The notes beneath the pieces are model-generated. The model was not told the origin of the DNA. It made no database searches and saw only the letters and a program-made list of their open reading frames with translations. A DNA stretch of 64,000 nt, from NCBI GenBank assembly GCA_910575445.1, contig CAJTFW010000009.1:64428-128427 (forward strand), given 5' to 3'. Below, in pieces: positions 48,250-57,576 of this stretch. The translations under genes and the position numbers were made by a program. Source of the stretch: Lachnospiraceae bacterium (lineage in GTDB: Bacteria; Bacillota; Clostridia; Lachnospirales; Lachnospiraceae). Within the stretch, counting starts at the first letter, position 1. Every line of letters starts with the position of its first letter.

Positions 48250-49614
48250 TTATATTTTCAAACTAAAGCGAAAGGTTAAGGTTTTGACCGGAGCCGGTTT
48301 GTCTGAAAGGATATTTTGGTAACGATATACACTTAATACCAACCCTAACAGAATATAGGATATCACAATACCACTTCCGCCGGAGGAGAAAAAGGGGAGA
48401 ATAGCAGCCGTAGTTGGTAATAACCCTAAGTTCATACCAATACTTAAAAGTATCTGAAACAGATATACCATTCCGCAACCACAACCCAGTATCATACCCA
48501 GTTGATTTTTCTGGTGAAAGGATACCCGGAAAATCTTGATAAGCAGGTAAGCAAGTAAGGCTGCCACTAAAATTCCAGCGAAGATTCCATAGGCTGAGAT
48601 AACACTGACAAAAATATAATCACTGTTAAAACCCGGAAATTTTCCAAGTTCAAAGATTTGTTCTGCATTGCTTCCAAGCATCTTGCTTCCAGAGAGAAAT
48701 TCTCTCATCCGAATAGTCAGATAATTTCCATCCGGTGAGTTGGTTAAAAAAGCCTGAATTCTTGCAGTCTGATAATTTGCAAATCCTCCTAAAAGAGCCC
48801 TTCCTAAGATGCTCCATATAGGAGCAGTAAATAATACACCTGTCAGTGTCAGAGCAGATTTTTTACGGACAGAATACCATCCTTTCCATATGGTCACTCC
48901 CAAAAGAACCATCAGTGTACACCAAAGAACCATTCCTTGGGAAAATGCCGGCAAACGAAAAGTAAACCATACAGGCACAACAGCCCACAACAACAGCTTT
49001 AAAATCCCTTTGTATCCTTCCCCGCGATAAGAGTACAAAAGTCCTCCATAAAGTGGTACATACAGGCTCATAACAGTTGGTAAAAACAGATAAAATGCTC
49101 CCAATCTCAGATAAAGTTTTGCGCCATTGATTTCTATCCCAAAAAGGGTTCCCCCAAGACAAACCAATACAAAAAATATAATTGCTGCCTTTCTGGCATG
49201 TCTTGCCAAGATGCTGTAATCTAACCGATAGACCAAAAACATCATAAGATAGCCCAAAAACAGATAGAAAATATGATGTTTTAGATACCAATAGCCTGCG
49301 CCGCTTACCTCCTGTGTGTACATTCCCAACATACCATGTACTGCAATACTACACAGACTAATAATACCAATCAATATAAGAAGTCCTACCGATAGCTTTG
49401 GCCTGTGAATCCCATCTAATGCCACACCGGTCTCTACGGGGTCTCCCATCTCCTTTACAGCTCTCTCTAGTGCTTCTTCTTCAAACATGCCTTCTTCCTC
49501 ATAGGCTTTTGCCTGGTCTAAGATATGTTCCCGAAGTTCTTCACTTACCATCTCCCGTGCCTGCTTGCAACGAATCTGTTCTGTCACTGTGGATAAATAT
49601 TCTTGTACTTTCAT
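48250..49614 (-). CDS. FtsW/RodA/SpoVE-family protein with permease-prefix N-terminus
   Basis: 454 residues. The first 80 residues form a soluble helical domain (EYLSTVTEQIRCKQAREMVS, ALERAVKEMGDPVETGVALD) like the permease prefix domain found with PadR-regulated transporters. The rest has about ten membrane spans of the SEDS type (ISAYGIFAGILVAALLAYLL, LPFFSSGGSGIVISYILLGL), though the usual catalytic Asp was not found by eye. SEDS proteins polymerise peptidoglycan glycan strands. Start ATG 49614, overlapping the padR stop (ATGA), behind TTGGAGGTAATAGG. The PadR link suggests it is made in response to a stress. Confidence 0.8.
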   Translation of the reverse strand: MKVQEYLSTVTEQIRCKQAREMVSEELREHILDQAKAYEEEGMFEEEALERAVKEMGDPVETGVALDGIHRPKLSVGLLILIGIISLCSIAVHGMLGMYTQEVSGAGYWYLKHHIFYLFLGYLMMFLVYRLDYSILARHARKAAIIFFVLVCLGGTLFGIEINGAKLYLRLGAFYLFLPTVMSLYVPLYGGLLYSYRGEGYKGILKLLLWAVVPVWFTFRLPAFSQGMVLWCTLMVLLGVTIWKGWYSVRKKSALTLTGVLFTAPIWSILGRALLGGFANYQTARIQAFLTNSPDGNYLTIRMREFLSGSKMLGSNAEQIFELGKFPGFNSDYIFVSVISAYGIFAGILVAALLAYLLIKIFRVSFHQKNQLGMILGCGCGMVYLFQILLSIGMNLGLLPTTAAILPFFSSGGSGIVISYILLGLVLSVYRYQNILSDKPAPVKTLTFRFSLKI

Positions 49615-49946
49615 CCTATTACCTCCAATGCCATCACTCTTGTCACAGCCCCTGCATACTCTTTCCACTGTGTCTTCTTCTCCTCTAGATGTCTTTTCCC
49701 ATCTTTTGTAATCTGATAATACTTTCTTACTTTTCCCAATACCTCTTTCTCATACGAGACCAAGAACTGCTTATCCTCTAGTCCATGTAGTAGTGGATAC
49801 AATGTTCCGGCCTTTAGCTCAAATACATTCTGAGAGCGCTTTCGCAATGTATCAATCATCTCATATCCATACATATCCTTCTCTGAAAGCAACCTCAATA
49901 TCAACATCGCCATGCTTCCTGATACCAATGTCTTATCAACTGCCAT
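49611..49946 (-). CDS. PadR-family transcriptional regulator
   Basis: 111 residues: winged helix (MAMLILRLLSEKDMYGYEMI, then KAGTLYPLLHGLEDKQFLVS, EKEVLGKVRKYYQITKDGKR) typical of PadR subfamily s1/s2. It probably represses its own operon with the FtsW-like gene, with which it overlaps by four bases. The repeat TATATATAG between 49962 and 50010 on the plus strand (AGTCTATATATAGTTCACCT, TATATTGTCTATCTATATAT) may hold the operator. ATG 49946 after AAGGAGGTGCAAG. Confidence 0.92.
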   Translation of the reverse strand: MAVDKTLVSGSMAMLILRLLSEKDMYGYEMIDTLRKRSQNVFELKAGTLYPLLHGLEDKQFLVSYEKEVLGKVRKYYQITKDGKRHLEEKKTQWKEYAGAVTRVMALEVIG

Positions 49947-50039
49947 CTTGCACCTCCTTATAAAGATAGTCTATATATAGTTCACCTATATAATATATTG
50001 TCTATCTATATATGTCAAGTCCAAAATCTGCATTCAGAG

Positions 50040-51866
50040 TTATGTATTTTCTAACAAGCATGCAAGAAACCTTTCTCCATATTTTTCATATTTAGCATCT
50101 CCCACTCCTGATACATTTAGCATCTCCTTTTTATCCGATGGCTTTTTCACACACATATCCACTAGTGTCTTATCTGTAAACACAATATAAGGTGGCACCT
50201 TCTCTTCTTTTGCAATCTGAAGCCGAAGCTCCCGAAGTTTTTCAAAGATTCTCCATCCCTTAGAATCCAGATTTTGTGATGTCTGTTTCGCTTTTTTCTG
50301 TGCAGTTACTTTTTTCTCTGCAGGCTTTGAGAATTTCATCACAACTTTTACTTTATCCTTTAGAATCGCTTCTGCATCTGTAGTAAGGCTTAGAGTTGCA
50401 TATTTATCATCTGTACTTCGAAGCACCCCTCTGGCAATAAGTTCTCCAATTATCTCCTTTAGCCGAAATTCTGTTACATTTTCACAGCAACCATAGGTAC
50501 TTAATTTATCCAGCCCATATCCCCGTATCTTCTCACTCTTACTGCCATGCAGCGTACTTGCAATTGTCCCGGCTCCATATTCTCTTCTGGCTTCCCAAAT
50601 ACACTGCAAGATGTCTTTGCATATCTTGGTTACGTCTTCTTCTAGATATTCATTAAGACAGTTGGAACAGTTCTCACATCGCCTTTTTGTCTTCTCGCCA
50701 AAATAATTCAGAATATATCCTCTAAGACAGTCCCTTGTTGTTCCATAGAATGTCATAAGCTTTAATCTTAATGCATCCCGCTCCATAACCGCCTGCATCT
50801 CTTCTCTTGATAGTTCCTCGCGAAATTCCTTCTCCTCTAACAAGAATTGATTAATTCTGACATCTTGCGGCGCATAGAGCAAGATACACTCTGAACGCTC
50901 GCCATCTCTCCCGGCACGTCCGGCTTCCTGATAATAATTTTCCATACTTTGGGGCATATTGTAGTGAATCACATAACGAACATTAGATTTGTCGATACCC
51001 ATACCGAAGGCATTGGTTGCCACCATCACGGGCTTTTCATCAAAGATAAACTGGTCTTGATTCTGCTTTCTCTCATTGCCTGAGAGACCAGCATGATAAC
51101 GGGTTGCCTCGATGCCTTCTTGTACAAGCAGCTTGTGCACTTCTTCTACATTTTTCCTGGTGGCACAGTAGATAATACCGCTCTCTTTTTTATGCTCCTT
51201 TACATAGCGCACAAGCTCGCTGTCTTTTTGTCGTCCCTGGCGTACTTCAAAGTAGAGATTTTCCCGGTCAAAGCCTGTTACCAGAACATGCGGATTCTGA
51301 AGTCCTAGCACACACTGAATATCATTTTTTACTTCCTCAGTTGCTGTCGCGGTAAAGGCACTGACCACTGGTCGAATCTTCATCCCTGCAATCATATGTA
51401 CGATATTGAGATAACTTGGTCGAAAGTCCTGTCCCCACTGTGAGATGCAGTGTGCTTCGTCAACTGTTACCATGCTGATTGAGACATGGTTTAGAAATTC
51501 CATAAACAGTCCGCTTAGCAACCGCTCTGGCGCCACATAGATAATCTTATATCGTCCCTGGGTTGCCAGATACATCGCCTTTTCAATCTGACTTTCTGTC
51601 AGCGAACTGTTGATATAAGCAGCATGAATCCCGGCTTCATTTAAGGCTCGCACCTGGTCTTTCATCAGTGAGATAAGAGGCGAGATAACAATGGTAATTC
51701 CGGGCATCAAAAGCGCTGGCACCTGATAGCAGATGGATTTTCCAGCGCCGGTTGGCATGATGCCAAGTACATCCTGGCCGGCTAATATCCTGTCAATCAG
51801 CTCCTCCTGTCCTGAACGAAAGGTATCATAGCCAAAATATTTTTTTAGTATCTTATATTTCTCCAA
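50040..51866 (-). CDS. recQ: ATP-dependent DNA helicase RecQ
   Basis: 608 residues. Helicase motifs: I TGAGKSICYQVPAL, II VTVDEAHCISQWGQDFRPSY, III SAFTATATEEV, V/VI ATNAFGMGIDKSNVRYVIHY and YQEAGRAGRDGERSECIL. The RQC zinc site is KTKRRCENCSNCLN and the HRDC domain is at the end (FEKLRELRLQIAKEEKVPPY, MCVKKPSDKKEMLNVSGVGD). It unwinds recombination intermediates and stalled forks. It starts with TTG at 51866, behind GGAGGATATT. A chromosomal repair gene. Confidence 0.96.
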   Translation of the reverse strand: MEKYKILKKYFGYDTFRSGQEELIDRILAGQDVLGIMPTGAGKSICYQVPALLMPGITIVISPLISLMKDQVRALNEAGIHAAYINSSLTESQIEKAMYLATQGRYKIIYVAPERLLSGLFMEFLNHVSISMVTVDEAHCISQWGQDFRPSYLNIVHMIAGMKIRPVVSAFTATATEEVKNDIQCVLGLQNPHVLVTGFDRENLYFEVRQGRQKDSELVRYVKEHKKESGIIYCATRKNVEEVHKLLVQEGIEATRYHAGLSGNERKQNQDQFIFDEKPVMVATNAFGMGIDKSNVRYVIHYNMPQSMENYYQEAGRAGRDGERSECILLYAPQDVRINQFLLEEKEFREELSREEMQAVMERDALRLKLMTFYGTTRDCLRGYILNYFGEKTKRRCENCSNCLNEYLEEDVTKICKDILQCIWEARREYGAGTIASTLHGSKSEKIRGYGLDKLSTYGCCENVTEFRLKEIIGELIARGVLRSTDDKYATLSLTTDAEAILKDKVKVVMKFSKPAEKKVTAQKKAKQTSQNLDSKGWRIFEKLRELRLQIAKEEKVPPYIVFTDKTLVDMCVKKPSDKKEMLNVSGVGDAKYEKYGERFLACLLENT

Positions 51867-51878
51867 AATATCCTCCTT

Positions 51879-53270
51879 TTATGTTATACACTCTGTGGTT
51901 CTTGCTCTCTCAAGTCTGGTAATCTGTCGCATCTCTAGAACCATCATCCCTATCGCCACTGCACCGGCTACCAAATCTGCAATTGGCCCTGCATACATAA
52001 TCCCGTCAATTCCTAAAAAGAGTGGGAAAATTACAATCAGCGGCAGCAAAAATAAAATCTGTCTTGTCAGTGATAAAAATACACCTTTGATTGGCTTTCC
52101 AATCGCAGTAAAAAAAGTCGCGGTTACTGGCTGTACTCCATTTAAAAAAGTAGCAAACAAAAAGATTCGAAAATATCTTACAGCAAATAGGAAATATTCT
52201 TCTGAGCCATCTCCAAAGACAGAGATAATCTGTCTGGGGAACAGCTGAAATAGCACAAATGCACAAGCTGATACCGACACTGCATAACGCACAGTCAATC
52301 CATAGGCATATTTTACCCGGTCATACTGCTTTGCTCCATAGTTAAAGCTGGCAATCGGCTGAAGTCCTTGTGCCAGTCCAATTACCACGGAAAAATACAG
52401 CATCGCCACCTTTGAGATAATCCCCGCACAGGCCAGTGGCACCGATTCCCCATAGATAGAGCGAGAACCATAATACGTAAGGGAATTATTTAGAACAATC
52501 TGAACAACCATCATTGCAATTTGGTTAAAAAAAGACGAAAGTCCCAAAGACATAATCTGTAAAGCATTCTCGATATGTACAATCAGATGAGCGCGATGAA
52601 GTGTCACGGTCTTGCAGTGGCAAAGATAGCGAAACACCATACCAGCAGCTGCAATCTGTCCAATAATCGTTGCAAATGCTGCTCCTGCCATTCCCATCTG
52701 AAATCCAAAGATAAACAGTGGGTCAAGCACCGTATTAATCCCTGCCCCTGCCAGGTTACAAATCATTGCATATTGGGGTGTACCATCTGCACGCACAAGA
52801 TGTGCCCCGCCATTAGAGAAGATTAAAAACGGAAATCCAATCGATGTAATCCTTGTATAGACTATCGCATACGAAAGCACACTGTCTGGCGAGCCAAAGA
52901 AACGAAGCATAGGTGTTAGAAAAATCTGTGTCCCCACACACAAGATAAGTCCAAGACCAAACAATAGAACTGCTGCATTACCCATATAGTGGACTGCTTT
53001 CTCATGCTCCTTGCGCCCCATCGACAGATTAAAAGAAGCAGCTCCTCCAATCCCGATAAGCAGTGCAATTGCTGTACAGGAAGTCGTCAGTGGAAATGCC
53101 ACATTGGTTGCTGCATTTCCCAGTTCTCCGATACTTCTTCCAATAAAAAACTGGTCCACAATATTATAAAGTGCACCAACTAGCATCGCCACAATACTTG
53201 GCACTGCAAACTGTCGAATCAACTGTGGAATTGGCAAAACACCTAGTTTATTCTCTCTTTGTTCCTCCAT
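51879..53270 (-). CDS. MATE-family efflux transporter
   Basis: 463 residues with twelve membrane spans. MATE hallmarks: SIVAMLVGALYNIVDQFFIG in span 1, NVAFPLTTSCTAIALLIGIG, QGLQPIASFNYGAKQYDRVK after span 7. Closest in style to the NorM/DinF group of Clostridia (MepA-like). Exports cationic drugs or metabolites using a Na+ or H+ gradient. The recQ gene lies 12 bases downstream on the same strand, so they share a transcript. ATG 53270 after AAAAGGAT, close spacing. Confidence 0.9.
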   Translation of the reverse strand: MEEQRENKLGVLPIPQLIRQFAVPSIVAMLVGALYNIVDQFFIGRSIGELGNAATNVAFPLTTSCTAIALLIGIGGAASFNLSMGRKEHEKAVHYMGNAAVLLFGLGLILCVGTQIFLTPMLRFFGSPDSVLSYAIVYTRITSIGFPFLIFSNGGAHLVRADGTPQYAMICNLAGAGINTVLDPLFIFGFQMGMAGAAFATIIGQIAAAGMVFRYLCHCKTVTLHRAHLIVHIENALQIMSLGLSSFFNQIAMMVVQIVLNNSLTYYGSRSIYGESVPLACAGIISKVAMLYFSVVIGLAQGLQPIASFNYGAKQYDRVKYAYGLTVRYAVSVSACAFVLFQLFPRQIISVFGDGSEEYFLFAVRYFRIFLFATFLNGVQPVTATFFTAIGKPIKGVFLSLTRQILFLLPLIVIFPLFLGIDGIMYAGPIADLVAGAVAIGMMVLEMRQITRLERARTTECIT

Positions 53271-53276
53271 ATCCTT

Positions 53277-53693
53277 TTATCCCTCTTTTGAAATCTCTGG
53301 TTTAAAATCCTCGGTATCACCGCAGAAAAATCCTCCAAGATGTGCCATTAGATACTGCATCACCGCCCGCGCCCTCTCCCAATATTCTGGCACCACTGTC
53401 ACCGCATAGACTTTCTCTGCTTTTTTCTCTCTCATATAAGAAAGCAGTTCTTCTTCCGCCTCTATACACTCTATATCTACAGATCCAGCTTCTGGCACTG
53501 CAATCTCTAAGGCTTTTGCTTCTTCCCAATATTCTGCTTCCCATTCTTTACATGCTCTGGCCACTTCATACATCTCTCGAAGTGTTCTGTCTTCTGGAAG
53601 CATATAGAGCCATTCTTTTGGTATATCTGGATGCATGGTCTTGTTCTTTGGGATGTTCTTTGATACTTTTTTTCCTTTTATCTTCTTACTCAT
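53277..53693 (-). CDS. Hypothetical acidic protein upstream of the MATE gene
   Basis: 138 residues; Lys-rich N-terminus (KKIKGKKVSKNIPKNKTMHP) then Glu-rich helices (ACKEWEAEYWEEAKALEIAV, EYWERARAVMQYLMAHLGGF). No domain recognised. It ends six bases before the MATE start and is probably cotranscribed with it. No membrane segment, so it is cytoplasmic. ATG 53693 with weak SD (AAAGAGCCTGAT). Coding rather than shadow, because the frame is long with normal Glu/Ala/Lys composition and the reverse frames are poorer. Confidence 0.65.
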   Translation of the reverse strand: MSKKIKGKKVSKNIPKNKTMHPDIPKEWLYMLPEDRTLREMYEVARACKEWEAEYWEEAKALEIAVPEAGSVDIECIEAEEELLSYMREKKAEKVYAVTVVPEYWERARAVMQYLMAHLGGFFCGDTEDFKPEISKEG

Positions 53694-53859
53694 ATCAGGC
53701 TCTTTCTTTCATAATTCTATCACAGGTTTCTTTCATTTTATCTTATCACACACATTCGTTCTTATCAATGTATATTCTTTAACTTTATACAAGCGATATA
53801 GATGCAAAAAAGCGAGTATTACATCAAAAGATGTATACCCGCTTCCCTCACAGATGAAA
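53694..53859. other. Intergenic region between the MATE operon and treC
   Basis: 166 bases. Apart from the treC terminator (53808-53843), only an AT-rich stretch is seen. Confidence 0.4.
53808..53843 (-). terminator. Terminator of the trehalose operon
   Basis: On the minus strand AGCGGGTATACATC pairs with GATGTAATACTCGCT (one bulge and a G-U) around TTTT, then TTTTTTGC. It follows the treC stop by 17 bases. Confidence 0.85.
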
Positions 53860-55506
53860 TTATTCCTTTACAATCACCATAATTTCATATGGCTCCATAG
53901 TATATAATCCTTCTAATGGCAATTCCCGTCCTTGATAATTTTCTAACAATATCTGATAACTGCTCCATTCTTTGTTAATCTTCACTTCTTGCTTCTTTTT
54001 GTCAAGATTGCAAAGCACAATAACTTGCTGTTCTCCTAGACTTCTCTGATATATTAGTACCTTATCTTCCTCTGTCTCTAAAAAAGAAATCTCTCCTTTT
54101 GCCACTACCGGATACTCTTTTCTTATCGCAATCAGCTTTTTATAGAAATTTAGAATAGAATCCTTATCCTTTTGTTGAGCCTCTACGGTGATATCTTCTC
54201 TAAAACTAGCAGCCATTGGAAGCCATGGTTTTGTTTTGGAAAATCCACCATATCTCTCTTTGTTCCACTGCATAGGAGTTCTGCTGTTATCTCTAGACCT
54301 GGCAGCCAATGTCGCGATTGCTTCTTCTTTTGTTTTGCCTTTTTCCAGCAATATCTGATAGTAATTCAGACTTTCCACATCCTGGTATTGCTCGATGGAA
54401 GAATAATGGGCATTTAACATTCCAATCTCTTCGCCCTGATAGATATAGGGCGTTCCACGCATAAGATGAATCATACCCGCTAACATCTTTGCTGACTCCT
54501 TCCAATAGTCCCCTTCATCTCCTATTCTGCTGACGATACGAGGCTGGTCATGATTACACCAAAACAGTGCATTCCATCCATTTCCTTTTTGCATCCCTAT
54601 CTGCCACTTGATAAAAAGTTCTTTTAATTTTTTATAGTCTGCAGGCATAAGCGACCACTTATCGCCGTCTTTGTAATCCACTTTCAGATGGTGAAAATTA
54701 AAACACATCGAGAGTTCTTTTTCTTCTGGCGCAGAATAGCGGATACAATGTTCTAGGGAAGTTGAAGACATCTCGCCTACCGTTACAAAATCCTCAATGC
54801 CGGCATCTTTTACCAGCTCCTTTAGATATTCATGCACATAAGGCCCATCACTGTAGAACCGTCGTCCGTCTCCCTGAAAATCATCTTCCATCTTTTCCGG
54901 CTTGGAAATCACATTGATAACATCAAATCGAAATGCCCGAATACCTTTTTCTTTCCAAAAGCGAAGAATATCTTTTAATTCTTCACGAACTTCTCTGTTA
55001 TCCCAGTTTAAATCTGCCTGGGTCACATCGTATAATCGAAGATACCATTTCTTCAGGCCTTTTACATACTCCCATGCAGAGCCGCCAAATTTTGACTGCC
55101 AGTTTGTAGGAGCCTTATTTGGTGTACCATCTTTAAAGATATAATACTTCTGATATTTTTCTTCTCCTGCCAGTGCTTTCTGAAACCACACATGTTCTGT
55201 AGAGGTATGATTAAATACCATATCAAGCATCAATCCAATTCCTCTTTTTTCTCCCTGTTTAATCAGTTCTTCCAAGTCTGCCATCGTTCCAAACCTGGAA
55301 TCTATCGCACAGTAATCTGTCACATCATATCCATTATCTTTTTGTGGCGATGGAAAAAAGGGCGTCAGCCATAGATAATCCACACCCAATTCCTGTAGAT
55401 AATCTAATTTTTCAATGACTCCAAGGATGTCTCCAAAACCATCCCCGTTTGTATCCCGAAAAGATTTCGGATATATCTGATAGACTACTTTATTACTAAA
55501 ATCCAT
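53860..55506 (-). CDS. treC: Trehalose-6-phosphate hydrolase (GH13 alpha,alpha-phosphotrehalase)
   Basis: 548 residues. GH13 conserved regions: I DMVFNHTS, II FRFDVINVI (nucleophile Asp), III VGEMSS (acid Glu), IV FWCNHDQPR, with N-terminal VVYQIYPKSFRDTNGDGFGD. Highest match by memory is to TreC/TreA phosphotrehalases and oligo-1,6-glucosidases; the neighbouring trehalose-type PTS makes trehalose-6-phosphate the best substrate. ATG 55506 is chosen over the GTG 15 bases upstream because AGTGAGGTATTATAGA leads to it. It follows the PTS gene by 16 bases, in one operon. Confidence 0.85.
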   Translation of the reverse strand: MDFSNKVVYQIYPKSFRDTNGDGFGDILGVIEKLDYLQELGVDYLWLTPFFPSPQKDNGYDVTDYCAIDSRFGTMADLEELIKQGEKRGIGLMLDMVFNHTSTEHVWFQKALAGEEKYQKYYIFKDGTPNKAPTNWQSKFGGSAWEYVKGLKKWYLRLYDVTQADLNWDNREVREELKDILRFWKEKGIRAFRFDVINVISKPEKMEDDFQGDGRRFYSDGPYVHEYLKELVKDAGIEDFVTVGEMSSTSLEHCIRYSAPEEKELSMCFNFHHLKVDYKDGDKWSLMPADYKKLKELFIKWQIGMQKGNGWNALFWCNHDQPRIVSRIGDEGDYWKESAKMLAGMIHLMRGTPYIYQGEEIGMLNAHYSSIEQYQDVESLNYYQILLEKGKTKEEAIATLAARSRDNSRTPMQWNKERYGGFSKTKPWLPMAASFREDITVEAQQKDKDSILNFYKKLIAIRKEYPVVAKGEISFLETEEDKVLIYQRSLGEQQVIVLCNLDKKKQEVKINKEWSSYQILLENYQGRELPLEGLYTMEPYEIMVIVKE

Positions 55507-55522
55507 TCTATAATACCTCACT

Positions 55523-57430
55523 TTATTGGAAAGTTGCTATGGTTGTCTCATTCTCTTTTACATGCCTTCCTGTCTGGAACTGGATATTTTGTGCGTTTCC
55601 CTCATCGGTAATAATACACACTGTAATATCAGGATGACCTGCTGCCTTAATCTTTGCCCTGTCAAAAGTAATCAACGGGGTTCCTGCATGGACTTTTTGT
55701 CCTTCTTGTACTAGATATGTAAAGCCATCTCCTTTCATATCCACAGTGTCAACTCCAATATGCAGCAAAACTTCCATATCGTTTCTTAGCTTTAATCCAC
55801 ATGCATGTCTTGATTCTGGCATCAACATGGTAATCTCTGCGTCCGCCGGTGCATACAAGGTCTCATTCTCTGGAATAATAGCCATACCATCACCCATCAT
55901 TCCTTCAGAGAACACACCATCTCCAACTTCCTTTAGAGAAATGGCTTTTCCAGATAAAAATGCAGTGAACTGCTCTGGCTTTCCTTCACTTGTTTTCGTA
56001 ACGGTCTCTGTGTCTTCTGTCTGAAGACGTTTCTTTCCAACAATAACGGTCAATACAAATGGAACAATAAAGGCAATCGCCATACAGATTGCAAAGGAAA
56101 CCATAAATGGAGCCTGAATAGATAAGATACCTGGAAGGCCACCTACACCAATCGCATTGGCGGTTGTTCTGGTTGCCACACAGACTACTGCTGCGATACC
56201 AGACCCAATCATTCCACAGACAAATGGAAATCCTCTCTTTAGATTTACACCGAAGATTGCCGGTTCTGTAACACCCATATAGCAGGAAATACATGCTGGA
56301 ATATTTACTTCCTGGGCTTCGGAATCCTTCCTCTGTAACCAGCTCATTCCAAGAACTGCAGAACCCTGTGCAATATTTGACAGTGCAATCATTGGCCACA
56401 GCATAGTTCCGCCATAATCTGCAATCAGCTGCAAATCAATCGCATTGGACATATGATGAAGTCCTGTAATAACAAGTGGCGCATAAACCACACCAAAAAG
56501 TGCTCCAAATACAACCTTAAATGTTCCGGTAATTCCGGCAAATACAAGCGCAGAGACAGTTGCTCCAGCCTTCCAGCCAATCGGTCCCAATACAAAATGT
56601 GCTGCAATAACAGATAGTAACAGGCTACAGAAAGGAACCACTATCATAGATACCACCTGTGGCGTTATCTTTCGGAAGAACCGCTCCAGATATACCAGGG
56701 TAAATGCTGCTAAAATCGCTGGAATAACCTGTCCTTGATAGCCAATCATATTTACCTGAAATCCGCCAAAATTCCACTTTGGAATATCTGCTGCTGCGGT
56801 TTGTGCAACTGCATATGCATTTAATAGCTGTCCAGATACCAAGGTCAGGCCAAGAACAATGCCTAACATCTGCGTGGTCCCCATCTTCTTTGTTACCGAC
56901 CAACAAATACCAACTGGAAGCATATGGAAGATAGCTTCTCCAATCAGCCAGAGAAAGCTGTCTAACCCCGCCCAAAACTGGTTGATGTCACATAAGGTCT
57001 TGGTTCCATTTTCAAACAGATACAGACTGTCAATGCAGTTTCTAAAGCCAAGAATCAGACCCCCTGTGATAATCGCAGGAATCAATGGGGCAAAGATTTC
57101 TGCCAATGCGGTAATAAGCTGTTGCAACACATTCTGATTCTTCTTTGCGGCATCCTTTACTGCATCTTTTGATACCCCTTCAATCCCCGCTTCTTTTACA
57201 AAGTCATTGTAAAAATCAGCTACTGTGTTGCCAATAATTACCTGAAACTGCCCGGACTGCGTAAAGCTTCCCTTTACAACCTTCATTGCTTCAATTGCTT
57301 TTACATCTGCCTTTTTAGGCTCCACCAAAGCAAATCTCATCCTGGTCATACAATGCGATACGGCTGCGATGTTTTCTTTTCCACCCACCAGACGTAGTAA
57401 CTGTTTTGCATCTTCTGAATACTTACCCAT
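55523..57430 (-). CDS. treP: Trehalose PTS transporter EIIBC-A (TreB/P-like)
   Basis: 635 residues. EIIB at the N-terminus has the phospho-Cys in AAVSHCMTRMRFALVEP. EIIC spans residues 110-460 with GVTEPAIFGVNLKRGFPFVC, the glucose-superfamily signature. EIIA at the C-terminus has the phospho-His in EVLLHIGVDTVDMKGDGF. It takes up and phosphorylates trehalose; the sugar is inferred from the treC neighbour and from tre-like operators. ATG 57430 with CGGAGGGATAAAAAG. The operon has its own promoter with operators at 57446-57530. No regulator gene lies in the window, so TreR is encoded elsewhere. Confidence 0.88.
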   Translation of the reverse strand: MGKYSEDAKQLLRLVGGKENIAAVSHCMTRMRFALVEPKKADVKAIEAMKVVKGSFTQSGQFQVIIGNTVADFYNDFVKEAGIEGVSKDAVKDAAKKNQNVLQQLITALAEIFAPLIPAIITGGLILGFRNCIDSLYLFENGTKTLCDINQFWAGLDSFLWLIGEAIFHMLPVGICWSVTKKMGTTQMLGIVLGLTLVSGQLLNAYAVAQTAAADIPKWNFGGFQVNMIGYQGQVIPAILAAFTLVYLERFFRKITPQVVSMIVVPFCSLLLSVIAAHFVLGPIGWKAGATVSALVFAGITGTFKVVFGALFGVVYAPLVITGLHHMSNAIDLQLIADYGGTMLWPMIALSNIAQGSAVLGMSWLQRKDSEAQEVNIPACISCYMGVTEPAIFGVNLKRGFPFVCGMIGSGIAAVVCVATRTTANAIGVGGLPGILSIQAPFMVSFAICMAIAFIVPFVLTVIVGKKRLQTEDTETVTKTSEGKPEQFTAFLSGKAISLKEVGDGVFSEGMMGDGMAIIPENETLYAPADAEITMLMPESRHACGLKLRNDMEVLLHIGVDTVDMKGDGFTYLVQEGQKVHAGTPLITFDRAKIKAAGHPDITVCIITDEGNAQNIQFQTGRHVKENETTIATFQ

Positions 57431-57445
57431 CTTTTTATCCCTCCG

Positions 57446-57530
57446 CTTGTTTAAACATGTTTCTTGATTATGTTATATCATACTTGTTTAAACATGTCAA
57501 TACATTTTTATATTTTTGTTTAAACAAGTT
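57446..57530 (-). promoter_or_regulatory. Trehalose operon promoter with three TreR-type operators
   Basis: Operators: 57446-57460 and 57483-57497 (CTTGTTTAAACATGT each) and 57514-57530 (centre TTTAAA). On the minus strand TTGACA (57500-57495), 17 bases, TATAAC (57477-57472); the middle operator overlaps the spacer. Palindromes of this form bind GntR-type repressors such as TreR. Confidence 0.8.
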
Positions 57531-57540
57531 GCAATATAAA

Positions 57541-57572
57541 AAGCGCCAGCCGTATGCAATACGACTAGCGCT
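57541..57572 (-). terminator. Terminator of the DUF1934 gene
   Basis: On the minus strand AGCGCTAGTCGTA pairs with TACGGCTGGCGCT (G-U pairs) and TTTTTATATT follows. Confidence 0.85.
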
Positions 57573-57576
57573 AATT

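Noticed and set aside
57446-57530. Recombination or transposon ends
   Set aside because: The palindromes are spaced around a consensus promoter upstream of a sugar PTS gene; GntR-type operators fit better.
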